NCBI GenBank assembly: GCA_021779695.1
Contig: JAJYAE010000005.1
Location: 1 to 34,911, forward strand
Direction: 5' to 3'
DNA length: 34,911 nt
Source of the DNA: Acidobacteriota bacterium
GTDB taxonomy: Bacteria > Acidobacteriota > Terriglobia > Terriglobales > Acidobacteriaceae
A program made the position numbers and the translations under genes. A model generated the notes under the pieces. The model was not told the DNA's origin and made no database searches. It saw only the letters and a program-made list of their open reading frames with translations. How positions within the stretch are numbered: the stretch's first letter is position 1; the number at the start of each line of letters is the position of its first letter. Positions 9,227 to 16,906 of the stretch are shown one piece after another.

Positions 9227-9542
9227 TCCCATCGGTCTCCCTGCTAAGAATCGCTTTGGGGCGCTTTATGCCCTTTTCGGTATCAATTCAATTGCCGATA
9301 CCTCTCGAACGGTCAGTTTGGGCTAAGTCCGAAACGCGCTGCAGGGTGGCGCGGCATCAGAGAGTGAAATCATGCAGCGCAGCGCTGTGACCTTACTCGC
9401 GCAGGAAGGTGGATACACGTTCGATCTGAGTTCGGCCGTCTTCGAGGGTTATGGGCAGCAGGCAGGCTCGCTCTACTTGAAAATCCGTTCCTCAACCTAT
9501 ATATCCGTTTGCAGGCGCAGGTCTTGAGACGGTTCTGCGCGA
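9227..9542 (+). other. Convergent intergenic region with a short ORF remnant and an inverted repeat
   Basis: These 316 bases separate the PPTase stop from the end of the opposing TonB-like gene. GGTATC at 9279-9284 and GATACC at 9297-9302 form a six-base inverted repeat with a 12-base loop. Just before it a weak GGGC/GCCC hairpin at about 9260-9273 precedes TTTT, a possible but poor terminator for the PPTase. An ATG-started frame at 9372-9527 encodes 51 residues beginning MQRSAVTLLAQEGGYTF. It reads like protein but matches nothing I recognise and lacks a clear ribosome-binding site; it may be a gene remnant. Confidence 0.4.
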
Positions 9543-11174
9543 TCAGTGATTGATGAGAGAAAAGATCACGCTGATGTTGGTCTCCACATCGATCGGCTGA
9601 TTGTTGAGCATGTACGGCTTATACCGCCAGGACTTGACCGCTGTCACGGCGGGCTCGACAAACATTGGCGGGCCGCTGATCACGTGGAGCCCTAGAATCT
9701 TCCCGCTCTTACTGATCTGAGCCTTCAGCACCACTGTTCCACTCATGTTTGCGGTCCGAGCCAGTTCCGGATACACGGGCTGTGTCTTGTAAATCAGGAG
9801 ACCCTGCGCTACGCCCGCTGAGATAACCGGCGAAGTGGTGACTCTGGGCCCATGGTTCGCGGCAAAAAGAGAACTGGGCAGAGCGGTACCACTGTCGATC
9901 ACATTGGCCGCGAACGCACCCGGCGCTGCGTCGGTTGCAGCGGGTCGCTTGAGCGAAGCGGAGATGCGCGATGGGGCGGACAGTTGCGCTGTCATCATGG
10001 ATGCGGAGACGCGATTGGCCGGGGGCTGCACGACGGTGGGCGTTTGCTGGTTCGAAAGAGGCGCCGGGAGGGCCGTCTGCGCAGCAGAGGGCCGGGACGC
10101 CGTGCCGGAGGCCTGGTTAACTGTCGCAGCAGGTGGTGGCGTTGCTGCCAGTTGCTGCGACGCAGACGGGAGCGCCGTCCGGGGCGCAGCATGAACCTGC
10201 TCGTGCGGCCGGGATGCGTGCATGTAAGCGAATGCGGCGACAAGAACCAGTACAGCGGCGCCAGCCGCGGCGGCCTTTTTCGCGATGCCGCCTGCCTTCA
10301 CCGCATCGGGATCGGTTTCTTCGATGCTGCGGAAGAGAGTCCGCAGCTCATGCTCGATATCCGGTTCCTTCGGCGGTGGAGCGGCGACCACGTCGGGAGC
10401 GGCGGCCCGGACGGCCGGGCTCGCGGGCGGCTGAACCGTCGGCTTCTGCGCAGCCGGCAGAGTTGCCGGAATGGCCGTACCTGGAACTGGGGCAGCTTGA
10501 ATGCGTGGTGGGATGGGCACAGGGCGCGGAGGCGCGGCCGGCTGCGCCGGAGACTGCCGCGGACGCCACTGGCCGTCGCTTCCGCGGACAAATTTTGCGG
10601 ACCTCTCTGCGTCCTCCGAGGCTTTTGCATCCGGTGCCGGTGGCGCTGGAACCTCGGGGGCCGAGGTGACCGGCGGCGGAACCTCGACAACCACTGGGGC
10701 GGTCGCGGCACTCGTGTTGAGCGGTGCTGACGGCGGAACCAGGCGAGGCTGTGCAGGGGAGGTGACGGCAGGCGATGCGGGGGCTTCCTGCGGCAGAGGC
10801 AGAAAATCCTGCGCGCCGGCATCCAGGCAAAGCGCGGAGAGTTGCGGGTCGTCCTGTTTGGCGTAAGCGATCACGTTGGAAGCGGAGAGGGTCTTGATCT
10901 TCCAGATCAGCTGCAGCGCAGTGGCTGGATCGCTTTCGACATCGATCATGAGGACGTCGAAGTTCTGTTCCAGCAGCGCGGTGAGATCCACGTAGCTGGC
11001 GGGATAATTCAAGATCTCCTGAACATCGTTCGCCTGGGATTGCGCGACTGCCTTCCACACCACCTTGCGGCTGGCCTCGTCCGGGCCGATGATGGCGACG
11101 GACATCCGCTTCGACTCGGTTGAGCCGGTCGGCATCTCCGGCTCAGGCACTGCGAAATGCAAATTGGCGGCCAT
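9543..11174 (-). CDS. Receiver-like domain fused to a TonB C-terminal domain
   Basis: This 543-residue protein appears to be a membrane-anchored TonB-type energy transducer carrying a cytoplasmic receiver-like domain. Residues about 24-130 fold like a response-regulator or CpaE-type pseudoreceiver (MSVAIIGPDEASR at the start, MIDVESD at the phosphoacceptor strand, DAGAQDFLPLP at the end). A long Pro/Ala-rich linker follows, then one transmembrane helix at about 296-317, another Pro/Ala/Thr-rich periplasmic stretch, and a TonB C-terminal domain from about 463 (VYPELARTANMSGTVVL, then VKSWRYKPYMLNNQP). TonB domains couple the proton-motive force to outer-membrane receptors; no ExbB, ExbD or receptor gene is nearby. 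The start at 11174 has GAGGAAG seven bases upstream. The signal input to the receiver is unknown. Confidence 0.85.
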   Translation of the reverse strand: MAANLHFAVPEPEMPTGSTESKRMSVAIIGPDEASRKVVWKAVAQSQANDVQEILNYPASYVDLTALLEQNFDVLMIDVESDPATALQLIWKIKTLSASNVIAYAKQDDPQLSALCLDAGAQDFLPLPQEAPASPAVTSPAQPRLVPPSAPLNTSAATAPVVVEVPPPVTSAPEVPAPPAPDAKASEDAERSAKFVRGSDGQWRPRQSPAQPAAPPRPVPIPPRIQAAPVPGTAIPATLPAAQKPTVQPPASPAVRAAAPDVVAAPPPKEPDIEHELRTLFRSIEETDPDAVKAGGIAKKAAAAGAAVLVLVAAFAYMHASRPHEQVHAAPRTALPSASQQLAATPPPAATVNQASGTASRPSAAQTALPAPLSNQQTPTVVQPPANRVSASMMTAQLSAPSRISASLKRPAATDAAPGAFAANVIDSGTALPSSLFAANHGPRVTTSPVISAGVAQGLLIYKTQPVYPELARTANMSGTVVLKAQISKSGKILGLHVISGPPMFVEPAVTAVKSWRYKPYMLNNQPIDVETNISVIFSLINH

Positions 11175-12161
11175 AGTCAGGCTTCCTCGTGCGGGCAGTT
11201 GCGTACGGTGCGAATCGATTACCTTTCAGGTCCCATGCCTTGAGAGCTTCCTGAAGCGATTGAACCCAGGGGCCAAAAACTGCGCCAAGGGAGACGTCCT
11301 TGCAGATGGGAAGGGCCGGAATGAACGCTCTCGTCCTGATTTTCCAACCTGGCCACAGGGACAAGGAGACATTGGCAACGGTCAGAACAAATCTCTTCTG
11401 CTGCCCTGCGGAAGCCGGTTCTGACTGGTAACAAAGCTGATACGGGTTCATGGTACACGCGGTACCTGGCAATGAGTTACGACTTTGAGACGCGCCAGAG
11501 TACTTAGGTCACGTATGGGTCGAACGCCGGTCGCTGGAGGCGGACATCCACGATGCACGTGCATGGACACTTGGGTCGCCGTTCAATCGGACTCATTGAG
11601 CCGGAATTCTTCGACGAGAAAAGTGCACGCTTTCTATGGAAAAGAAAAATGTCGGAGGGGGGTGGGTATTTATTTATCCACTAAGCTGTTTGTTTGCAAC
11701 AGAGCGACGACACGATGGAGCGAAAAGGCGAAGAAGTGGCGAACTGTGGAGGGGTATGAACCCGGTGGAATTAGCCGGCCGGATATCCGGCATTTTGGAC
11801 CGGGCGCCTTTCCGATATTGCGAACCGGGGCTGGATGGATCGAGTTGGAGCGAGGATTGCGGCATAGTTCTATTGTGCGCGTTTGGGTGAATTGGACTGC
11901 AAAAAGGCACGGGGAGAATTGCGATTGGAATCAGCACGTTAGAAAAAAGTTTGGCGCGAGGGGCTTGACGAATGACAGCGTTCAGCCGTCAGCCTTCAGA
12001 TTTGCGCCTTTGGGTGGCTGGGTAGGGTTCTTGGTCTCCGCCCATACCCGCAGTGTGCGGCGTCATGAATGGGACAGCCGGGGGATTGTCGAGGTACAAC
12101 GCCAATGGAAGACAGAACCGAGGATCGAATTCCGGCTTTTGGCTGTGTTTCAATTGTAAAG
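11175..12161 (+). other. Long intergenic region upstream of the radical SAM gene
   Basis: This is nearly 1 kb between the divergent TonB-like and radical SAM genes with no convincing coding sequence. Open frames on both strands here lack recognisable domains and good starts. A small palindrome GGTACACGCGGTACC lies near 11452-11466, and an A/T-rich patch (TATTTATTTATCC) lies near 11668-11680. I see no RNA gene. It probably holds the promoters of both flanking genes. Confidence 0.4.
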
Positions 12162-13193
12162 ATGGCTACTCCCCGGAGATCGACGGCGCGCGGGCGCTGG
12201 ATAGCGGCGAAGCGCAAGGCGCGCGAGTATGCGATGGTGGCGCGGGCGCTGGCCTCGACGGGCCACCCGGTGCTGGCGCAGATTGTGCCGGCACGCTTCT
12301 GCAATCTGAGCTGCGGCTACTGCAATGAGTACGACAAGGTCTCAGAGCCGGTGCCGCTGGACGAGATGCTGCGGCGCATCGACCACCTGGGCAGGCTGGG
12401 CACGGCGATGATCGGCATCAGCGGCGGCGAGCCGCTGACGCATCCCGACCTGGATGAGATTATCCGGCGGATGAGAAAGACGGGCGCGATTGCGGGAATG
12501 ATCACAAACGGGTATCTGCTGAATGTGGAGCGGATTGAGCGGCTGAACCAGGCCGGCCTCGACCACATGCAGATTTCGATTGATAACCTGGAGCCGGACG
12601 AGGTCTCAAAGAAGAGCCTGAAGGTGCTGGACAAGAAGTTGCAGATGCTGGCCGAGCACGCCGAGTTCCACGTGAACATCAACTCGGTGGTGGGCGGGGG
12701 GTTCAAGGACCCCAATGACGCGCTGGTGATTGGCAGGCGGGCACTGGAGCTGGGGTTTGAATCGACGATCGGGATTATCCACGACGGCAGCGGGCAACTG
12801 AAGCCGCTGAAGGACGACGAGGCCAAGGTCTACTTCGAGATGACCAACCGGAGGAAGACCAACTACGCGCAGTTCGACAAGTTTCAGGAGGCGATTGCGC
12901 AGGGACGGCCGAACGACTGGCGGTGCCGGGCGGGGTCGCGGTATCTCTACATCTGCGAGGATGGGCTGGTGCACTATTGCTCGCAGCAGCGCGGGTATCC
13001 GGGAGTGCCGCTGGCGGAGTACACGACGGCGGACGTGCGGCGCGAGTTTGTGACAGCGAAAGAGTGCTCGCCGAACTGCACGATCGGATGCGTGCACCGG
13101 ATCAGCTACATCGACCACTGGCGCGCGCCACAGATGCAGTCGGTTTCACCGGGCGGACAGGGCGAGCTGGTCAAGATCCAGACGAACGGCTAA
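12162..13193 (+). CDS. Radical SAM protein with C-terminal cysteine cluster
   Basis: This 343-residue radical SAM enzyme holds a 4Fe-4S cluster through the CX3CX2C motif CNLSCGYC (Cys47, Cys51, Cys54) and would cleave S-adenosylmethionine to a 5'-deoxyadenosyl radical. The SAM-binding GGEPL motif follows (GISGGEPLTHPDL), then the ITNGYLL and IDNLEP strands of the MoaA/PqqE-type barrel. The C-terminal part has at least six cysteines (DWRC, YIC, HYC, KEC, NC, GC) that may hold auxiliary clusters in a SPASM-like manner. The frame is open back to 12069, but the barrel fold and the ATG at 12162 (MATPRRST) favour the shorter form. No precursor peptide or partner gene is recognisable beside it, so the substrate is unknown. 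Confidence 0.88.
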   Translation: MATPRRSTARGRWIAAKRKAREYAMVARALASTGHPVLAQIVPARFCNLSCGYCNEYDKVSEPVPLDEMLRRIDHLGRLGTAMIGISGGEPLTHPDLDEIIRRMRKTGAIAGMITNGYLLNVERIERLNQAGLDHMQISIDNLEPDEVSKKSLKVLDKKLQMLAEHAEFHVNINSVVGGGFKDPNDALVIGRRALELGFESTIGIIHDGSGQLKPLKDDEAKVYFEMTNRRKTNYAQFDKFQEAIAQGRPNDWRCRAGSRYLYICEDGLVHYCSQQRGYPGVPLAEYTTADVRREFVTAKECSPNCTIGCVHRISYIDHWRAPQMQSVSPGGQGELVKIQTNG

Positions 13194-13241
13194 ATCCGGG
13201 AACACATACATCCAGGAACACAATTGAGGCAGGCAGCCGCA

Positions 13242-13285
13242 GATCTTTCGACTCTCTGCGCTTTGCTTCGGTCGCTCAAGATGAC
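13242..13285 (+). repeat. Possible dispersed intergenic repeat (ATCTTTCGACTC...CTCAAGATGAC)
   Basis: The 44-base stretch beginning GATCTTTCGACTC and ending CGCTCAAGATGAC resembles a short intergenic repeat of the form 'CCTTTCGACTC...GCTCAGGATGACA' that I associate with GC-rich soil bacteria including Acidobacteriota. Its ends are partly complementary (ATCTTTCGACT against the GGTCGCTCAAGAT end), so it could form a hairpin. Its right end supplies the stop codon of the opposing VOC gene at 13276. Only one copy is seen in this window, so the repeat status rests on resemblance. Confidence 0.35.
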
Positions 13286-13701
13286 ACTGCGCGATCCTGG
13301 GATGGCGTGGCGCGAAACTGCGTCAGGCTGAGGACGTTGCGGTCGGGGTCGTGGAACCAGGCAACGCGGGCGCCTGCGGGCGAGGTCCAGACGGGGGATG
13401 GGCCGGAGTCGTTCATGCCGGGATAGCGAAGGAATACGACGCCGCCGCGGGTGAGGGTCGCAACGGCGGACTCGATGTCTGCGACCTGCCAGCCAAGGAC
13501 GGTGAAGGGCGCGGGCGTGTGCTGCTGAACTATGGTGACGCGGAGCATGACGCCGTTGGCATCAAAGGCAAGCGCGAAGGGCGTGTCCTCGGTGAGGCGC
13601 AAACCGAGCGTGCGCTGGTAGAAGTCCCGTGCACGGGCGGGCTGGGTGGTGGGGACGAAGGCGATGAGGGGACAGGCGGCGAGAACGGGCTCGGGAGACA
13701 T
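13276..13701 (-). CDS. VOC (glyoxalase/bleomycin-resistance fold) family protein
   Basis: This 141-residue protein of the vicinal-oxygen-chelate superfamily shows the paired beta-alpha-beta-beta-beta pattern: LIAFVPTTQPARARDFYQRTLGLRL at the start and WFHDPDRNVLSLTQF at the end. Members are metal-dependent lyases, dioxygenases or resistance proteins, and the substrate cannot be read from sequence. A longer open frame starts at 13857, but its N-terminus is an Arg/Pro-rich read-through. The ATG at 13701 has a strong GGAGGT site five bases upstream and begins where the family homology begins. It is 79 bases downstream of the KH/R3H gene on the same strand and may be co-transcribed. Its last codons fall in a possible intergenic repeat. 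Confidence 0.88.
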   Translation of the reverse strand: MSPEPVLAACPLIAFVPTTQPARARDFYQRTLGLRLTEDTPFALAFDANGVMLRVTIVQQHTPAPFTVLGWQVADIESAVATLTRGGVVFLRYPGMNDSGPSPVWTSPAGARVAWFHDPDRNVLSLTQFRATPSQDRAVSS

Positions 13702-13780
13702 GGGCGACCTCCGTTGACCTGCGACCGGGTGCCGATGCCGATCCACACAGCAATCCGGATTCTTGCGCCGCGCCGAACCG

Positions 13781-14332
13781 CTAGCGGCGGCTGAAGGCGC
13801 GGGGCCGGGTCGGCGGCGGGACGGGCAGGTCGGTTTTGCCGGCCGGGTAGACGGCAAGGAAGCGATCCTGGCCCTCGCCGGAGCTGGCGGTCTCGACGCC
13901 TTCGATGTCGCGGAAGGCCATGTGGAGCAGGCGGCGCTCGCGGCTGTTCATGGGCTGGAAGGCATAGGGAACGCCCGTCTTGATGACCTTGTCGGCGGCG
14001 ACTTCGGCCGCCATGCGCAGCTCCTGCGCGCGCAGGGCCTTGAAGTTGCCGGCGTCGAAGCTGATGAGATCGTGCTCGCGCTGATCGAGACGCAGCATCT
14101 GGGCGGCGATGGTTTCAAGGGAGCGGAGGAGCTCACCATTGTGCTGGGTGAGCAGAGGAGTGTCGGACCCGCTGATCTCGACGTAGATCTGGCGCGCTTC
14201 CAGGCCTTCGGGGTCGCGCGCTCCGTCGCCGGCGGTGATGCGGTACCTGAGGCGCATGCCGCCGAGTTTGTTGAGGGACGCGAGGAACCCGGCGATTTTT
14301 TGGGCAGCTTGTTGCAGGTCAGCGATGGGCAT
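13781..14332 (-). CDS. Jag/KhpB-like KH-R3H RNA-binding protein
   Basis: This 183-residue protein resembles the C-terminal half of Jag (SpoIIIJ-associated, also called KhpB), an RNA-binding protein linked to cell elongation and division in Firmicutes. A KH-like segment spans about residues 48-90 (IYVEISGSDTPLL then a GxxG-like loop, LLRSLETIAAQ). The R3H domain follows at about 125-165 with PMNSRERRLLHMAF, the R-x3-H core, and GVETASSGEGQDR. The Jag N-terminal domain is missing, and the usual yidC neighbour is absent. The protein ends in a Pro/Arg-rich tail. It lies 43 bases after the aldo/keto reductase stop on the same strand, so the two may share a transcript. Confidence 0.82.
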   Translation of the reverse strand: MPIADLQQAAQKIAGFLASLNKLGGMRLRYRITAGDGARDPEGLEARQIYVEISGSDTPLLTQHNGELLRSLETIAAQMLRLDQREHDLISFDAGNFKALRAQELRMAAEVAADKVIKTGVPYAFQPMNSRERRLLHMAFRDIEGVETASSGEGQDRFLAVYPAGKTDLPVPPPTRPRAFSRR

Positions 14333-14375
14333 AACTCACCAGTATCGCAGAAGGAGGAGGCGGGGGCGGGACGGG

Positions 14376-15371
14376 TCAAGCAATTTCTGCTTCGCGGACT
14401 TTAGGAGTTAAATATTCGGGGCCGATGGGGTCTGCGACGGAGCCGGCGAGGATGCGCTCGATTTCAAGCATGGCGTCGAGATCGAGGCTCCAGCCGAAGA
14501 CTCCAGCGACGGCGTGGAGCTGGTCGGGGCGCTTGGCTCCCCAGAGCGCGACTGAGACGCCGGGACGGTCGAGGACCCAGCGGACGGCGAGCTCGAGGAC
14601 CGATTTGCCGTAACGATGGCGGGCGAAGGCGGCGAGGCGCTCGACGGCGGTGATGTACTGGCTGAAGCGGGGCGGCTGGAACTTGGGGTCGGCGGTGCGA
14701 ATGTCGCCGGAGTCGAAGACCATGCCGCGATGGACGCGGCCTCCGAGCAGGCTGCGGCAGAGCGAGCTGTAGGTGAGCACCGCGACGTGGTTCTTGAAGC
14801 ACCAGGGGAGAATTTTGCGGTCGATCTCGCGCTCGAAGAGGTTGTAGGGCGGCTGGTTGGAGGCAAGCGGCACGACGGCGCGGAAGGCCTCCATTTGCGC
14901 GATGGAGAAGTTGCTGACGCCGACGGCGCGGACCTTGCCCTCGCGAAGAAATTCGGCGAAGAGGTCGGCGACTTCATCGATGGGAACAAGGAGATCGGGC
15001 CAGTGGACCTGGTAGAGGTCGATGACGTCTGTGCCGAGGCGGCGCAGGCTGTCTTCCAGCTCGCGGCGCAGACGCGGCAGGGTCGAGTTGGCGTAGACGC
15101 CGCGATCATTCCACTCGAGTCCGGCCTTGGTGGCGATGTAGAAGTCCGAGCGGCGGCCATGGGCGCGCATGGCGCGGCCGATAATCTCTTCGCTGCGGCC
15201 GTGGCCGTAAATGGGCGCGGTGTCAATGAGGTTGATGCCGTGATCGAGCGCGGCGAGGCAGGTGGCGACGGCGGCTTCGTCGGGAACTGCGCCCCACTCC
15301 AGGCCGCCGATGGCCCAGGTGCCGAGGCCGATGCGGGAGACTTGCATGCCGGCGATGGTGGCGGTTTCCAT
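14376..15371 (-). CDS. Aldo/keto reductase
   Basis: This 331-residue NADPH-dependent oxidoreductase of the AKR superfamily is a cytoplasmic TIM barrel. The catalytic tetrad is visible: Asp and Tyr in DTAPIYGHGRSEE, Lys in FYIATKAG, and His in YQVHWPD. The family N-terminus GLGTWAIGG and the cofactor-binding GVSNFS strand are present, with the C-terminal phosphate-binding region near WALWGAKRPDQL-like sequence (VALWGAKRPDQLHA). Substrate cannot be assigned. The ATG at 15371 starts directly at the family N-terminus. It is divergent from the efflux operon, separated by 112 bases, and probably the first gene of a leftward unit with the KH/R3H and VOC genes. Confidence 0.93.
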   Translation of the reverse strand: METATIAGMQVSRIGLGTWAIGGLEWGAVPDEAAVATCLAALDHGINLIDTAPIYGHGRSEEIIGRAMRAHGRRSDFYIATKAGLEWNDRGVYANSTLPRLRRELEDSLRRLGTDVIDLYQVHWPDLLVPIDEVADLFAEFLREGKVRAVGVSNFSIAQMEAFRAVVPLASNQPPYNLFEREIDRKILPWCFKNHVAVLTYSSLCRSLLGGRVHRGMVFDSGDIRTADPKFQPPRFSQYITAVERLAAFARHRYGKSVLELAVRWVLDRPGVSVALWGAKRPDQLHAVAGVFGWSLDLDAMLEIERILAGSVADPIGPEYLTPKVREAEIA

Positions 15372-15483
15372 GCAGCGATCATCTTAAGCGCAGTGCGGTG
15401 AGCGGGCGAGCCTTGTGGGGGCGAACGGCCGATGGTGAAGGAAGCTTAAACTCAGGCTCAGGTGAAATTAAGGTTGCCATCGT

Positions 15484-16887
15484 ATGCTTGTGGTGTCTAT
15501 GAGGTTCCCTATTTCAGGCGACAAATGGCTGCAATCCATGCGGGCTTTTGCGGCGGCGGGTTGCTGTTGGATGAGCATGCTGGCGTGGGTTGGTCAGGCG
15601 GCTGCGCAGGCGCCCGCGGCGCAGGCTGCGAGCGCGCCGCCTTCGATCGCATTGGATGAAGCGATCCATCGCGCGCAGACAAATGAACCGGCGTATGCGG
15701 CGGCGCTGGCGGAGAGCAGGGCGAGCGGGCTGGACCGGCTGAATGCCAGGGCGGCGCTGCTGCCGAGCGTGGTCTTTCACAACCAGGCGCTGTATACGCA
15801 GCCGAATGGGTTGTTTACCCAGTTGGGCACCGGAGCGGCGGTGCAGCAGAATCCGCTGTTCATTGCGAATAACGCGATTCACGAGTACACGAGCCAGGCA
15901 GTGGTGAACGAGACAATCGGGCTGGCGGGCGTGGCGGCGGTGCAGCGCGCGGATGCGACGGCGGCGCTGGCCGCTGCGCAGTATGAGGTGGCGCGGCGCG
16001 GGCTGGTGGCGGCGGTGACCGGGCTGTACTACGGCCTGCAGGCGGCGGACAACAAGCTGGCCGTGGCGCAGCGTGCGGAGAATGAGGCGGCGGACTTTAC
16101 CAAGCTTACCACCGAGCGCGAACAGGCGCGCGAGGCTGCGCACGCAGATGTGGTGAAGGCACAACTGACAGAGCAGCAACGGCAGCGGGACTGGAGCGAC
16201 GCGAAGCTCGCGGCGAACAAGGCGCGGCTGGAGCTGGCCGTGCTGCTGTTTCCCGATCCGCACGCGGCGTATACGCTGGCGGCGGAGGGCAGCGCGCCGA
16301 TGCTGGCCTCGCGCGAGGATGTGCAGCAGGCTGCGGCAAAGAACAATCCCGAGCTGCGCAGTGCGCTGGCGGCGCTGCAGGTAAGCAATGCGGACGTGCT
16401 GGCGGCGCGAGCGGCCTATCTGCCGGACCTGGGATTGAACTTCACCTACGGTATTGATGCGCCGCAGTTTGCGGTGAACGGGCCGGACAGGGTGAAGAAC
16501 CTGGGCTACTCGGCGATGGTGACGGTGGATGTTCCGGTGTGGGACTGGCTCTCCACCGAGCGCAAGGTGAAGCAAAGCGAGATTCGCAGGGACGCGACGA
16601 AGGTGGCGCTGACGGCGACGCAGAAGGCACTGGTGGCGCAGCTGGATGAGGCATATGACGAGGCTGCCGCGTCGCGCGATCAGCTTGCCTCGCTGGACCT
16701 GAGCGTGGCAACAGCAGACGAGAGCCTGCGCCTGACCAAGATGCGCTACACGGGCGGCGAAGCGACAGTGCTGGAGGTTGTGGATGCGCAGGCTGCGTAT
16801 GTGACCGCGGAAAATGCGCGCGAAGATGGGCGCGTTCGCTATGAGATGGCGTTGGCGGGTCTGCAGCAACTGACCGGGACGATGTGA
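15484..16887 (+). CDS. TolC-family outer-membrane efflux protein
   Basis: This 467-residue outer-membrane channel is probably the exit duct of the tripartite pump encoded next to it. An N-terminal signal peptide (MRAFAAAGCCWMSMLAWVGQAAA, cleavage likely near AAA-QA) is followed by two repeated alpha-helical/beta segments typical of the outer-membrane efflux fold: long Ala/Gln/Glu-rich coiled-coil helices, and the closing motif MRYTGGEATVLEVVDAQAAYVTAE that recurs near the end of family members. The start is ambiguous: ATGs at 15484, 15499 and 15538 all leave a usable signal peptide. The stop is followed after 19 bases by the adaptor gene. Confidence 0.93.
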   Translation: MLVVSMRFPISGDKWLQSMRAFAAAGCCWMSMLAWVGQAAAQAPAAQAASAPPSIALDEAIHRAQTNEPAYAAALAESRASGLDRLNARAALLPSVVFHNQALYTQPNGLFTQLGTGAAVQQNPLFIANNAIHEYTSQAVVNETIGLAGVAAVQRADATAALAAAQYEVARRGLVAAVTGLYYGLQAADNKLAVAQRAENEAADFTKLTTEREQAREAAHADVVKAQLTEQQRQRDWSDAKLAANKARLELAVLLFPDPHAAYTLAAEGSAPMLASREDVQQAAAKNNPELRSALAALQVSNADVLAARAAYLPDLGLNFTYGIDAPQFAVNGPDRVKNLGYSAMVTVDVPVWDWLSTERKVKQSEIRRDATKVALTATQKALVAQLDEAYDEAAASRDQLASLDLSVATADESLRLTKMRYTGGEATVLEVVDAQAAYVTAENAREDGRVRYEMALAGLQQLTGTM

Positions 16888-16906
16888 GCCGTTGAGGGAT
16901 GGAAGG

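Noticed and set aside
11143..11472. 109-residue minus-strand frame overlapping the TonB-like gene start
   Set aside because: It overlaps the well-supported start at 11174 by 32 bases and has no recognisable domain; I could not tell it from noise.
11485..12159. 224-residue open frame upstream of the radical SAM gene
   Set aside because: Its composition is low-complexity Arg/Gly/Trp-rich, it has no recognised domain, and it overlaps the radical SAM upstream region in another frame; it looks like chance in GC-rich DNA.
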